Shown: positions 27,025-37,300 of the stretch, piece by piece
How positions within the stretch are numbered: the first letter of the stretch is position 1
How the letters are laid out: each line of letters begins with the position of its first letter
Assembly: GCF_030811685.1 (NCBI RefSeq)
Contig: NZ_JAUSRF010000020.1
Location: 34,863-98,862, forward strand
From: Neorhizobium huautlense
Lineage (GTDB): Bacteria; Pseudomonadota; Alphaproteobacteria; Rhizobiales; Rhizobiaceae
Length of the DNA: 64,000 nucleotides
Direction: 5' to 3'
The notes under the pieces: generated by a model
The model's database searches: none
What the model was told of the DNA's origin: nothing
Seen by the model: the letters and a program-made list of their open reading frames with translations, nothing else
Translations under genes and position numbers: made by a program

Positions 27025-27219
27025 TCATATAGTATTGGAAGATCTCGGTGGCTGAGACCCACGAAAATGCGTCGCCTGCGAGGCATCCGGCAGGCAACTC
27101 GGATTGCGCCCGACTACGGCTATGGTCCCCAGGACATTCGTGGCAACAGAAACATGGTTGCGTTGATTGATCAGGGCCTCCGCGAGCACCATTCTGACGA
27201 GGGGTTCGCCCTCGACCAA
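27025..27219 (-). pseudogene. Remnant of a response regulator receiver domain
   Basis: The frame reads LVEGEPLVRMVLAEAL, very close to the usual start of a receiver domain (VVEDEPLVRMVLAEAL). A stop codon sits immediately before it where the first strand should be, the Asp-Asp pair is partly lost, and the phospho-acceptor region is missing. It looks like a decayed 5' fragment. The surrounding 700 bases (26897-27594) hold no other gene that I can support. Confidence 0.55.
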
Positions 27220-27594
27220 TTACACTGAACGCATCGACTCGGGCAGACGTCGACATCGTCACCATTCGGCTCAGGGGTCGATTTTGAGATCACGCCTGGC
27301 ACGGTATCTGCTGAGACTACCGGTCATCATTGAGCCTCTCTACGTCAGGGGCGCCAATGCCGACAACGTGCTTGTGTTCCCGCTTCATCGCAAAGGTTGA
27401 TGCGCGCCGTCCGTAGCGGCCAATCGCGATCGGGACGACACGACTTGAGACACGATCACACCTGATTGGCCTGCACCTCTGCGCAAATAAAACGGGCGTC
27501 CGTCCGCATCTCGTCGCCCGATGACGGCATCCTTCTGGCAGTGTCGAAGCCTACGCTGAACAGATCCTGTTGCGAGCGACGCGGTGCGGAAGAC

Positions 27595-27906
27595 CTATCT
27601 AATTTTATAGGTGACCTTTGGGACCGGATACGCATGAGGCTCATTGTTTTGATATATGAAGCCCTTACGATAAAGGCAGCTACGCATTTCAGGTGCATTA
27701 TAGTGCGTTGCCAAAACCGAGGTATCTTCGTACGGCAGATAATTCTCCAGCCTGCAACGTGCGAGCGCATCGCTGTAGGCCAGTTCCAATGTCCGGTCAC
27801 CCGTTACAGGCACGGCCCCATAGAGGTGCCAGTCCATCTTCGCATGCCCAACTGCGGCTACCGACACGATGGCCGTGGTGAGAACAACTGCAAACTTGAA
27901 ATGCAT
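27595..27906 (-). CDS. Small secreted protein (103 aa)
   Basis: A 103-residue protein with a clear signal peptide (MHFKFAVVLTTAIVSVAAVGHA, cleavage after AVGHA). The mature part is about 80 residues with two Cys that could form a disulphide, and contains LARCRLENYLPYED and RSCLYRKGF. The ATG at 27906 follows GGAGGGAG. An EcfG-type promoter with 18-base spacing lies upstream. The family is unknown to me; an exported stress protein fits the evidence. Confidence 0.7.
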   Translation of the reverse strand: MHFKFAVVLTTAIVSVAAVGHAKMDWHLYGAVPVTGDRTLELAYSDALARCRLENYLPYEDTSVLATHYNAPEMRSCLYRKGFIYQNNEPHAYPVPKVTYKIR

Positions 27907-27936
27907 AACCAATCTCCCTCCAAGTGGCTGCCCGAG

Positions 27937-27962
27937 AACGGGGAAGTCCGCTGCTTGGTTCC
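27937..27962 (-). promoter_or_regulatory. EcfG-type promoter (18-base spacing) for the secreted protein
   Basis: On the minus strand GGAAC at 27962-27958, 18 bases, then GTT at 27939-27937 (GGAAC-N17-CGTT), 56 bases before the start codon. Confidence 0.55.
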
Positions 27963-28425
27963 GTGGAGGCCATTTTCGATCGCTTCATTCAGTTTGAGAA
28001 AGGCAAAAAGTCCTGATTTCAATAGATGCCACAGCGATTGGCAAACTGAAAGACGCGTCCCTCGGCTGCTCACGGTGTCGCGCTTCGACACGCATGTCGC
28101 TGCATATCGCGAGAGATTTCGGAAGACGGAAAAAGCCCAAATCATTGCTCTCGTACGCTAGCGTACGGATAGCTCGACTTTTCCACCGCCGTTTCTGATC
28201 GACACGCGTGGTGTACACGTGACTGAGGAGACGGATTGCAGCTTTGCCAAGGTTTTCGTCAGAATCTGACCATATGGACAAACGGCGTTATCGCCACAAC
28301 CGGGCCCGCCAATATAACCAAGAATGGTTGATATCGAGGCGCCTCCAATTGTTCATCTTTATCTAAAATTCAGTCTTTTTGCCAATAAGCCCCTGCGACA
28401 CAGACCGACCTTTGAAAGATTTCGA
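27963..28425. other. Intergenic region upstream of the chemoreceptor gene
   Basis: About 460 bases without a gene. It contains the perfect palindrome at 28152-28167 listed separately. I see no classical promoter next to the chemoreceptor start. Confidence 0.45.
28152..28167. promoter_or_regulatory. Palindrome CGTACGCTAGCGTACG
   Basis: A perfect 16-base palindrome about 260 bp before the chemoreceptor gene. Its core GTACG-N4-CGTAC recurs at 46796-46809 and 63260-63273, both in intergenic DNA of this window. It may be an operator of an unidentified regulator. Confidence 0.5.
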
Positions 28426-30684
28426 ATGACGCATCTATCGGTTACGAAGCCGCTTTGGATCAAAATTACCGCTTACGGCTTTGCTGCTGTCCTGTTCGCA
28501 AGCGCTGCCATCGGTGGGCTCGCATGGTACCGGCAGGCCGTTATGAGCAAAGACGCTCTCTATAGCGCCGCAGCAAGTGACCTGGACGTGATCCAGACCG
28601 ATATGGCCGCAATCCAACGCTCTGCGTCAGCTCTCGCACTTGTGTTGTCAGGCGAACCTGACCTGCCGGACTATATCCGCCACAAAGATCGGCAGGGGCT
28701 GCTGAACAAGTTCTCCCGTAACATGACGGCAATGAAGGATGCCGGTGGACTGCAGATCATCACGATCGCGGATGCAAAGGGTGACGTGGTCGCCCGCATG
28801 CATTCGCCTGACAAGTTCGGGGATAATGTCATGGGCCGTCGAAAGACGGTTGAAGCCGCCGTTTCGACTGGGAAGCTGGCCTCCGGTATTGAGCCTGGCA
28901 AGGCCGGAATCGGCATCTATGCCGTCGCACCCGTCATTGTAGACGGAACGGTTGTCGGCGTTGTTGATATCGGTACGGAACTGTCGAACACCTATTTCTC
29001 CCCTCTGGCCGAGAAGTTGGGTGCAGAGGTAGCTGTCAACGTCCTCTCGGAGGGCAAATTGATCAACCAGTCCTCAACCGAAAACGGCAATTCGTTACTC
29101 CCTATCGAAACGGTACAGGCAGCATTCGATGGCAGGCCGGTTTTTGAAAAGGCAATCCTTGATGGCCGCGACATGCTGGTCAAGGCGGTCCCCTTCGAAT
29201 CCTTCTCCGGTGACAAGATCGGCGTTTTCGAGATCGGCACGGATACGACGGAAATCGCCGCTGCGGCCCGCACCGCGCTCCTGACCATGCTCGGCGTCAC
29301 GCTTGCAACCTCGATCATCGCGCTGACCGCCTTCTTCCTCTTTGCCAAATCGCTCGGCAATGCCATCGGCCGCCTGACCTCGACCATGGGACGCCTCGCC
29401 GCCGGTGACCTGAACGCAAGTGTCGAAGGCGAAGGCCGCCCGGATGAAACCGGTGCCATGGCCCGCGCCGTGCAGGTATTCAAGGACAATGCGCTAAAAA
29501 CCCGGGAACTGGAGCGCCAGGCCGACGAACAGCGCAACATGACCGAGGAACAGCGTCGCCGCAATGCCGAGGAAGCCCGCATTCGCGCCGAGGAAATGGC
29601 GGAAGCCACCAACGGACTTGCGAACGGCCTGAAACACCTGTCCTCCGGCGACCTGACATTCCAGCTCGACCGTCCGTTTGCCGCTGATTTCGAAAGCCTG
29701 CGCTCCGATTTCAACGCCACGGTCGGCCAGTTGCGCGGCACGCTCGGTTCCGTCGCACAGGCGACAAGCTCGATCGACAGCGGCTCGCGCGAAGTCAGCC
29801 AGAGCGCCGACGATCTTTCCAAGCGTACAGAACAGCAGGCCGCCTCGCTGGAAGAAACGGCAGCCGCCCTCGACCAGATCACCGTCAATGTGAGCAACTC
29901 CTCCAAGCGCGCCGAAGAGGCCCGCACGGTGGCGATCCAGGCCAATGAAAGCGCCCGCCAGTCGGGTGCCGTGGTTGCCAATGCGGTACAGGCGATGGGC
30001 CGCATCGAGGAATCCTCCGGCCAGATTTCCAACATCATCGGCGTCATCGACGACATCGCCTTCCAGACCAATCTTCTGGCACTGAATGCCGGCGTGGAAG
30101 CGGCGCGTGCCGGTGAAGCCGGCAAGGGTTTTGCCGTGGTTGCGCAGGAAGTGCGCGAGCTTGCCCAGCGTTCGGCAAATGCGGCAAAAGAGATCAAGGA
30201 CCTGATCGGAAAATCCTCGATCGAGGTCGGCACCGGCGTCAAGCTTGTGCGGGAGACGGGCGATGCGCTGCGCACCATCGAGGCGCATATCGTCACCATC
30301 AACCAGCATATGGATTCGATCGCCACGTCTTCGCGCGAACAATCGGTCGGCCTCTCCGAGGTCAATACCGCCGTCAACCAGATGGATCAGGTGACCCAGC
30401 AGAACGCCGCCATGGTGGAAGAAGCCAATGCCGCCGGCGCGACGCTTGCCACCGAAGCCGGCCGCCTGCGCGAACTGATCAGCCAGTTCCAGCTCGGTCA
30501 GAATGGCGCCTCGGCAAATCCGGCATCGGCCCTGCGCCAGACGGCTGCGGCCATGGCCGCCTCGCCACGCTCGACGCCGGCGGCTTCCCCTGCCCGCAGC
30601 ATGGTCGGCAAGATCGCCCAGGCGTTTGGCGCCCGTGGTGGTGCGGCGACGGCTGCAGCCATCGATAACTGGGAAGAGTTCTGA
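28426..30684 (+). CDS. Methyl-accepting chemotaxis protein with C-terminal CheR-binding tail
   Basis: A 752-residue transmembrane chemoreceptor. Order: first membrane helix (about 10-32), periplasmic Cache-type sensor (35-275), second membrane helix (about 283-307), HAMP domain, a second HAMP-like segment, then the cytoplasmic signalling domain. The conserved hairpin tip reads AFQTNLLALNAGVEAARAGE near residue 550. The protein ends NWEEF, which matches the pentapeptide that tethers CheR. ATG 28426 (MTHLSVTKPLW) precedes the first membrane helix; an upstream in-frame start has no support. No che operon adjoins it, though a cheR/cheB pair lies 7 kb away. Confidence 0.93.
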   Translation: MTHLSVTKPLWIKITAYGFAAVLFASAAIGGLAWYRQAVMSKDALYSAAASDLDVIQTDMAAIQRSASALALVLSGEPDLPDYIRHKDRQGLLNKFSRNMTAMKDAGGLQIITIADAKGDVVARMHSPDKFGDNVMGRRKTVEAAVSTGKLASGIEPGKAGIGIYAVAPVIVDGTVVGVVDIGTELSNTYFSPLAEKLGAEVAVNVLSEGKLINQSSTENGNSLLPIETVQAAFDGRPVFEKAILDGRDMLVKAVPFESFSGDKIGVFEIGTDTTEIAAAARTALLTMLGVTLATSIIALTAFFLFAKSLGNAIGRLTSTMGRLAAGDLNASVEGEGRPDETGAMARAVQVFKDNALKTRELERQADEQRNMTEEQRRRNAEEARIRAEEMAEATNGLANGLKHLSSGDLTFQLDRPFAADFESLRSDFNATVGQLRGTLGSVAQATSSIDSGSREVSQSADDLSKRTEQQAASLEETAAALDQITVNVSNSSKRAEEARTVAIQANESARQSGAVVANAVQAMGRIEESSGQISNIIGVIDDIAFQTNLLALNAGVEAARAGEAGKGFAVVAQEVRELAQRSANAAKEIKDLIGKSSIEVGTGVKLVRETGDALRTIEAHIVTINQHMDSIATSSREQSVGLSEVNTAVNQMDQVTQQNAAMVEEANAAGATLATEAGRLRELISQFQLGQNGASANPASALRQTAAAMAASPRSTPAASPARSMVGKIAQAFGARGGAATAAAIDNWEEF

Positions 30685-31119
30685 ACGTATCCAGAGCGGC
30701 AACAGTCGGACGGGGCACATCAGTTGCGCCGTCTGTACCCACCAGTGATGACTGTAGCGCCGATCAAACGCCCGTTGTTAGATTGCAGCATATCGCTTTC
30801 GTCTCGTCTTTTGAGACTACCGCCGAGCGACTGCGGCCACGTTTGTAGGCGGGTGCGTCCGCGACTTAGTCCGTGGCGTCGGTGTGGCTAACCACCCGTT
30901 CACCACAACAGGCGGACGGTCTCTATATCCTCCTGCTTCTTCACTCATCCTGCCTATTGCAGCGGGTGGGCATACCGATCATGTTTAAGCAGACGGCCAG
31001 CCTTGCATTGAAAAGACGCGGGATCCTTTCTCCCATTGGTTCGATGGAGGCGGGGTAGGTGCGTCGCAGGGCCTTTCCCGCTTTGCCAATCCTTCGTTTC
31101 CACACAGAGCATGCACACC
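30685..31119. other. Gene-free stretch after the chemoreceptor
   Basis: About 430 bases. I see no coding sequence, terminator with a T-run or repeat that I can support. Confidence 0.4.
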
Positions 31120-31339
31120 ATGACGAATGAATCGATGGGATTAAAAGCGCCGACAATGCCTGGCACTGACCTGGACCCTTCGCGCCCTCGTGTCCAGCTG
31201 ACCGTCGAGCAACGCCAACAACTCTTCCCATAATCTTTCGATCGCGCAGATCCAGCTCTGGCTCTCCGACGGTGCAACAAGCCTTGATCCGCACATCCGC
31301 AACCTTTCCGTGACGGAAACGTTGCTGCAGAAGAGGTAA
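31120..31339 (+). pseudogene. Possible frameshifted small gene
   Basis: Two partly overlapping frames look coding. The first, from ATG 31120, reads MTNESMGLKAPTMPGTDLDP and runs to a stop at 31233. The second, open from 31202 to 31339 but without a start codon, reads NLSIAQIQLWLSDGATSLDP and IRNLSVTETLLQKR. Joined near 31215-31230 they would make a protein of about 75 residues ending four bases before the next gene. A frameshift in a small operon leader gene explains this best; coincidence is possible. Confidence 0.35.
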
Positions 31340-31343
31340 GTCC

Positions 31344-31850
31344 ATGCAATTTCATTACGATGCCCGAAGTTCTGACAACTCTCGCCTTTCGGACGCCGAG
31401 ATCCTGGAAGCAGCGACGGATCTCGTTGATAACCTTTCTCTGCTCATCGAAGAATTGCTGTTGGGTGACGATATCCTCGATGAAACCCTATTGCCGGCCT
31501 CAAGGCAGACCTTCGAAGCTGCATTTCGATTGGCCATAGCGACTACAGGCCAATCTGGCCGCAGACGCCGCTTCATCGAGATCGGACATCTGCTCGCCCA
31601 GTTCCAACCCGATGTCGGCTCTCGCATTAGCCTGTCCCCCGCTTCCGCTCGCACTAGACGGCAAGAAGCAAATGAGGTCCATTGCGCTCATATCGTTGAA
31701 CTCCTCGATCGCGCCGTTCGAGACCGAGAGCGGCTTGCTATCCTGTTTGACGAGGCAGATGCCTTTGCCCGGCGCCGGTTGCAGGCGGTCCGCCCGCCAT
31801 TTTATGATGATGGGACCTATACCTGGTACGGGCACGGCATAGCGCATTGA
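31344..31850 (+). CDS. Hypothetical protein (168 aa)
   Basis: A soluble, mostly helical protein of unknown function. The first half has LSDAEILEAATDLVDNLSLL and an acidic helix, the centre is basic (TGQSGRRRRFIEIGHLLAQF), and the C-terminus ends in aromatic PPFYDDGTYTWYGHGIAH. AGAGG precedes the ATG. It overlaps or abuts the small gene at 31889 in a likely operon. I recognise no family. Confidence 0.55.
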   Translation: MQFHYDARSSDNSRLSDAEILEAATDLVDNLSLLIEELLLGDDILDETLLPASRQTFEAAFRLAIATTGQSGRRRRFIEIGHLLAQFQPDVGSRISLSPASARTRRQEANEVHCAHIVELLDRAVRDRERLAILFDEADAFARRRLQAVRPPFYDDGTYTWYGHGIAH

Positions 31851-31888
31851 TGTTTGCTCTACTCCAATCTTTTCTGGCAGGAGATCTC

Positions 31889-32149
31889 ATGCATGCGACG
31901 AATAACGAAGTCTACCGCCAAGCCACGGGACACTGGGTCGTGAAATTCCCGTCAAGAGCCGGTGAGACGGTTCCCGTGCAGGTTATCGACGAGAACCTGG
32001 TGAATGAAGCCAAGGTCATTGATAGGGCGCGGCGCATCATGGTCGAGCTCACCGCATTGGCACGAGAGGCGGGAGCCAAAGCGCCGATGCCTCAGCCACC
32101 CTCAGCAACGGAAGCTTTCACCAAGACGCAACATGCTTCGCTGGATTGA
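31889..32149 (+). CDS. Small hypothetical protein (86 aa)
   Basis: An 86-residue protein starting MHATNNEVYRQATGHWVVKF with AGGAG upstream of the ATG. The first 35 residues look like a small beta-rich fold (WVVKFPSRAGETVPVQVIDE), followed by a helix VNEAKVIDRARRIMVELTAL and a Pro-rich tail. It lies 38 bases after the previous gene and probably shares its transcript. No family recognised. Confidence 0.5.
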   Translation: MHATNNEVYRQATGHWVVKFPSRAGETVPVQVIDENLVNEAKVIDRARRIMVELTALAREAGAKAPMPQPPSATEAFTKTQHASLD

Positions 32150-32171
32150 TGAAGTAACAGCGCCGAAGCTA

Positions 32172-32300
32172 TCCGTGAAGTTCGCAACCTACAACGTTAT
32201 TGGCATCAACGGCAGGCTGCCGATCCTGCTGCTATGGTTGAAATAGGACAATCCCGATGTCGATTGCCTCCCAGTCCATCACGAGCAACCATTGATCATG
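32172..32300 (+). pseudogene. 5' remnant of an exonuclease III (xth) gene
   Basis: The frame reads VKFATYNVIGINGRLPILLLWL, very close to the start of exonuclease III proteins (KIATYNVNGVNGRLPVLLRWL). After a TAG stop the same frame continues DNPDVDCLP, matching the next conserved block. The catalytic core downstream is absent. It is a decayed fragment, filling the space between two convergent genes. Confidence 0.6.
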
Positions 32301-32405
32301 TTGAAGGACATGACGAGAAATCCAGCGAGCAAGCCCCTGCGATCAGTTGCGACGTCTAAAACCTGACGGCGTGCCGCAATGTCCTGCGACAGGCCTCTCC
32401 CAAGC

Positions 32406-33464
32406 TTACGGTATAATTCGATCAGCGCGCAATCGCTCGAACAGGCCGAAAAATGCATCATCCGTTGCCTGATAATCAAGGAACCCGAGTCTCCGGCTTT
32501 TCGACATGTCCGTCACCACCTCGATCGGCCGTCCAAGGTCAGCATCCGTATGCCACGGCGAAGCGAGACGGGTGAGATCACCTTCCGCGAGTTCATGCCG
32601 GCAGGCTATCTCGCGCCAGATCTCAGCGTCGTTGGCCATCTGCTCCTGCAGCGGTCTTACCTGACCATCGAAGGCCATTGGCTCGATCCCGAACCACTGC
32701 GCGATACGGCTCCACATCCAGCTCCAACGGAAAATATCGCCATTTACGACGTTGAAGTCCTCGTTCGCCGTATTAGGCGTGGTGGATGCCCAGAGCATGT
32801 GTCGGGCCAGAAGACGCGCGTCTGTCGTGTCGGTAAGACTGTCCCATTGGGCTGCCCTTCCAGGGAAATGGAAAGGCCGGCCCGTCTCCTTGCAGATCGT
32901 GGCGTAGACGGCCAGTGTCATGCCCATGTTCATGGCGTTGCCGATCGCTTTGCCGACGACCGTATGAGGGCGATGGATACTCCAGTTGAAGCCATCTTTC
33001 TCGGCCGCAGCAAAAACCTCGTCTTCTTGGGCGTAGTAGAAGTTGTCGACTTCGAGCCTGCCCTGCTCTTCCCGGAATGGCGTCTGCGGCAGCCCTTCTC
33101 CATAGGCTTCGAATGGGCCGAGATAATGTTTCAAGCCTGTAACGAGCGCGATGTGCCGCACCGACCCGGCAGGTCGTAGGGCATCGAGGAGGTTTCGCAC
33201 CATTGCCGAGTTGACGCGGATGTTTTCTGCCTCAGTCTGCTGCCGCAACCAACTTGCGATAAAAACGTGTGACGGATCGAGACCCGAGAGCGCGTTTGCG
33301 AGACCGGCAGGCTCCAGCAAATCTGCTGCGACGGGAATGGCGCTGCCCTGCCGTGATGGCTTGCGCGCCAACCCCCATACCATCCAGCCTTCATCATGCA
33401 GCAGGTCGGCCGCCGCGCTACCGATAATACCGCTTGCGCCAACGATCAGAGCTCTTTTTGTCAT
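32406..33464 (-). CDS. SDR family oxidoreductase, PRISE/iridoid-synthase-like
   Basis: A 352-residue NAD(P)-binding protein with the Rossmann motif GASGIIGS at 9-16. The NFYYAQED segment near residue 145 carries the active-site Tyr of the PRISE type (progesterone 5-beta-reductase and iridoid-synthase-like enzymes), which reduce activated C=C bonds. The later HRPHTVVGKAIGNAMNMG is also typical. ATG 33464 follows AAGGAG. It is divergent from an HxlR regulator 95 bp away, which most likely controls it. The natural substrate cannot be told. Confidence 0.85.
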   Translation of the reverse strand: MTKRALIVGASGIIGSAAADLLHDEGWMVWGLARKPSRQGSAIPVAADLLEPAGLANALSGLDPSHVFIASWLRQQTEAENIRVNSAMVRNLLDALRPAGSVRHIALVTGLKHYLGPFEAYGEGLPQTPFREEQGRLEVDNFYYAQEDEVFAAAEKDGFNWSIHRPHTVVGKAIGNAMNMGMTLAVYATICKETGRPFHFPGRAAQWDSLTDTTDARLLARHMLWASTTPNTANEDFNVVNGDIFRWSWMWSRIAQWFGIEPMAFDGQVRPLQEQMANDAEIWREIACRHELAEGDLTRLASPWHTDADLGRPIEVVTDMSKSRRLGFLDYQATDDAFFGLFERLRADRIIP

Positions 33465-33559
33465 GTCTGCTCCTTTGCATCTGCGAATGATCTAGTTTGC
33501 AGACGCCAGATCTGCCAGAAGGCACCCGAATGGGACATAGACACCATGAGGTAACCACC

Positions 33560-33940
33560 ATGCGTGCAGGAACACCGGATAACGAGTGGCGCGAGGACTG
33601 TGCTTCGCGTCGCGTACTCGAAATTTTTGCGAGCAAATGGACGAGCATGATCTTGCACGTGCTCCATACGCGACTGGGAGACTGTGCACGCACCGGCGTG
33701 CTGCAACGAAGCCTCCCTGGAATTTCGAAGAAGATGCTCACCCAAACTCTGCGCGATATGGAGGCGGACGGGCTTGTGACACGACGCGTTTACGGCACCG
33801 TGCCTCCGGCAGTTGACTACACTCTTACACCGCTTGGGAAGCGCTTCGTTGAACCGCTGGAACTGCTTTATGGGTGGGGTCGGCAGAATTCGGATGTCCT
33901 GGACGCGCTCGCAGCCAATCGAGACCGACAGCTTCTCTAA
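33560..33940 (+). CDS. HxlR family transcriptional regulator
   Basis: A 126-residue winged-helix regulator. The family core is complete: CASRRVLEIFASKWTSMILHVL, then RSLPGISKKMLTQTLRDMEADGL and the wing VTRRVYGTVPPAVDYTLTPLG. HxlR proteins respond to redox or small electrophiles and often sit next to the oxidoreductase they control, here the divergent SDR gene. The start at 33560 follows GAGG; in-frame starts at 33497 and 33530 would add residues without family resemblance. Confidence 0.88.
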   Translation: MRAGTPDNEWREDCASRRVLEIFASKWTSMILHVLHTRLGDCARTGVLQRSLPGISKKMLTQTLRDMEADGLVTRRVYGTVPPAVDYTLTPLGKRFVEPLELLYGWGRQNSDVLDALAANRDRQLL

Positions 33941-34390
33941 ATGGCAGCCACAAACCGTCGCGCGGCAGCAGCTGCGATTGCGCAACTGCCCACCTGGCAG
34001 ACAAGCGTCACCCGAGCGCCAGACGTCCGCAAAAACGCGAACCTGACGGGCTTTCATCGCGATTGCTCAGCCAACCCGTGAAAAAAGATATCGCGCGTCG
34101 GAACATTTTCCGTTGCAATGCATTTGGCGGCTGGATGTGAGGCATTATCAAAAAATGGATGACTTTGGAATGTTACAAATGGCCCCTGTCAGCGGGGGTA
34201 CCGTGGAGCCGTTTCGGCTCACTCCAAGTGCCGCTATTTTCAAAACCGAAATCACTCCGGTCAAGCTCGCCAAGCGCCACTTGCCGAAACCCTCGGCCCG
34301 AAGCTGGCTATGAAACCCGTCGTTGCGCCCACATCACATTCCCGCTAACGATCACGCCATCTCTATAACCCCTCCTCTTTCGAGATTTTC
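33941..34390. other. Gene-free stretch upstream of the kinase operon
   Basis: About 450 bases. It must hold the promoter of the 34391-40767 signalling operon. A GGAAC followed by GTT occurs near 34100 but only seven bases apart, so it is not an EcfG site. No other element is supported. Confidence 0.4.
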
Positions 34391-37300
34391 ATGAAAACGT
34401 CCCATGCTGCGGCGCCTTCCAGGCGGACCCTCGGACTCGACCCGTCGGTCTCTTTCAGCCTTCTGACCGCGCTGGCGTTTTTCGTCATCAGCGCCGGAGT
34501 TTCCTGGTACAATGTCCAGACCCTGCGCGAGAACAATCAGCGTGTCGTTCACTCGCATGAGGTCATCGTCGGGCTATCGGACCTTCTGTCCTACATCCAG
34601 GACGCCGAAACGGGCCAACGCGGCTTTCTGCTGACAAATAGCGACCGATACCTTGAGCCTTACAACACTGCGATCAATGCTATTCCAAGGCGCCTGGACG
34701 CGCTCGCGAGCTTGATCAGCGACAATGCTTCGCAACAGCAGAGGCTCGTGGCGCTCAAATCGCATGTCGATGGCAAACTGTCTGAGTTGCGTGAAACTAT
34801 TGAGCTTCGGCGCACGCAAGACGCCGAGGCTGCGCTTGCGGTCGTCAATTCAGACCGCGGCAAGGTTGAGATGGATGCCGTGCGCGCGCAACTGACCGCG
34901 ATGCGGCAGGAAGAGGCTCGCCTGAGAGGATTGCGGCTCAGCGAGATGGAAAGCGCATACACGACAGCCTTCGCCAGCAGCGTTCTCGCTGGTCTGCTCG
35001 GCGTCCTGCTGACGGTCGCAATCGCAGTCCTGGTGCGTCAGGCGACACTGTCGAGGCGACGGCAGAACTGGCTGCAGTCCGGTGAAGTCGCATTGAACAC
35101 CGCCGTGACGGGCGATCGGCGAACCGAAGACCTTGGCGACAGCATTCTCGATTTCCTCACCCGCTATACCGGTGCTGTTGCCGGCGCCATCTTCGTCAAG
35201 GACGATGACCAATTCCAGCGTGTCTCGACCTGGGGCGTTCCCAATAGTGCAAGCATACCGGATCATTTCAAGGCGAAAGAAGGATTGCTCGGCGAAGCGG
35301 TCACAGCAGGCAAGCCGATCATCATTGAACACCTGCCGGATGGATATCTTGCGTTCGGATCGGCGCTTGGCGCCGACAAGCCACGTCATCTTATGATATC
35401 ACCCGGCAGCATTGATGGCGCGGTGAACTCGGTCATCGAGCTTGGCTTCCTTCGTCCGGTCGACGACACCATCCTTACCCTGCTTGACCAGGCATCCGCC
35501 TCGATTGCCACGGCCGTACGATCGGCGAAATACCGCAGCGATCTTCAGAACCTCCTCCGCGAGACGCAACGGCAGGCTGAGCAGTTACAGGTGCAGGGCG
35601 AAGAGTTGCGGGTGTCCAACGAGGAGCTTGAGGAACAAGGCCGGGCACTGAAGGAGTCACAGGCGCGACTGGAGCAGCAGCAGGTCGAGCTCGAGCAGAC
35701 GAACTCGCAACTCGAAGAACAGGCCCAGCAGCTTGAAGGCCAGCGCGATGACTTGGAGCGGGTCAACGCCTCCGTCCAGCTCAAGGCGCGCGAACTTGAA
35801 CAGGCAAGCCGGTACAAATCCGATTTTCTGGCCAACATGTCGCATGAGCTGCGCACACCGCTCAACTCGTCGCTCATTCTGGCCAAACTTCTGGCCGACA
35901 ACCCGGATGAGAATCTGACTGTCGAGCAGGTCAAATACGCCCAGACTATCCAGTCGTCGGGCAACGATCTCCTCAACCTGATCAACGACATTCTTGATCT
36001 CTCCAAGATCGAGGCAGGCCATGTCGATATCAGACCGGAACCGGTGTCGCTCGAGAGGCTGGTCGGAAGCTTGAGACAGCTGTTCGATCCGGTTGCGAAA
36101 TCAAAGGGGCTTGGCTTCGAGATTGAGATCGCTCCCGAAGCGCCCGCGGTAATCGAGACCGATCCGCAACGTCTCGAGCAGGTCATCAAGAACCTGTTGT
36201 CGAATGCATTCAAATTCACGGAAAAGGGCAAGGTCGTCCTGTCGCTCCGCAGTGCCGCCAACGACCAGCTGGCACTGGCGGTCACGGATACCGGCATCGG
36301 CATCTCCGAGGATCAGCAACGCAATATTTTCGAAGCCTTCCACCAGGCCGATGGCACAATCAGTCGCAGGTTCGGTGGAACCGGGCTTGGCCTGTCGATT
36401 TCCAGGGAATTGGTCCGGTTGCTGGGCGGTGTCATCCATCTGACAAGTCGACACAATCATGGTAGCACCTTCACGGTGGTCATTCCGGTCTCCTATGACC
36501 CGTCGCATGTCGTGTCGCGCGATATCTGTACCGCCGATCCGCTCGCAACGCATCAGCCGGAGGTGATCGAAGAAAAGCCGGCTATACACGCACACAGCCA
36601 TCAGATTGTCGAAGACGACCGGGCGGTCGCAAGCGATGGTCGGCGTACTCTGCTTGTCATCGAAGACGACGACACGTTTTCATCGATCCTGCGTGATCTC
36701 GCCCGCGAAATGGGATTCCGGGCGCTTGTCGCGGGAACGGCGCATGAGGCCCTGGAGCTTGCCAAACAGCATATGCCGCACGCGATCGTGCTTGATGTCG
36801 GGTTGCCGGACCAATCCGGCCTGTCGGTCCTCGACCGCCTGAAGCGAGATGTCCGGACGCGGCATATCCCCATCCACATCGTTTCGGCAGACGACTACAC
36901 CGAGACAGCACTTTCGCTCGGTGCCGTCGGCTATATCATGAAGCCGGTCCAGCGCGAGCAATTGGTCGAGGTGCTACAGAAGCTCGACGCAAAACTGTCG
37001 CAGGGCGTTCATCGCGTTCTGATCGTCGAAGACAACGAAGTCCAGCGCGAGGCGGTGGCCAGGCTCCTGACCTCGCATGACGTGGAGACGGTAAGCGCAG
37101 GAACCGCGGCCGAATGCCTGACGCTTCTCAAGGAGCAGACATTCGACTGCATGGTGCTCGACCTGTCCCTGCCCGATGCATCCGGCTATTCCCTTCTGGA
37201 AACGATCAGCGGTGACAGCAGCCATTCCTTCCCGCCGGTCATCGTCTATACGGGGCGCGTTCTGTCCGCGGACGAGGAGCAGCGGCTGCGCCGTTATTCC

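Noticed and set aside
29494..30720. 408-codon frame antisense to the chemoreceptor signalling domain
   Set aside because: Mirrors the repetitive helical signalling domain; no family resemblance.
34100..34115. GGAAC followed by GTT upstream of the kinase operon
   Set aside because: Only seven bases separate them, far from the 16-18 needed for an EcfG promoter.
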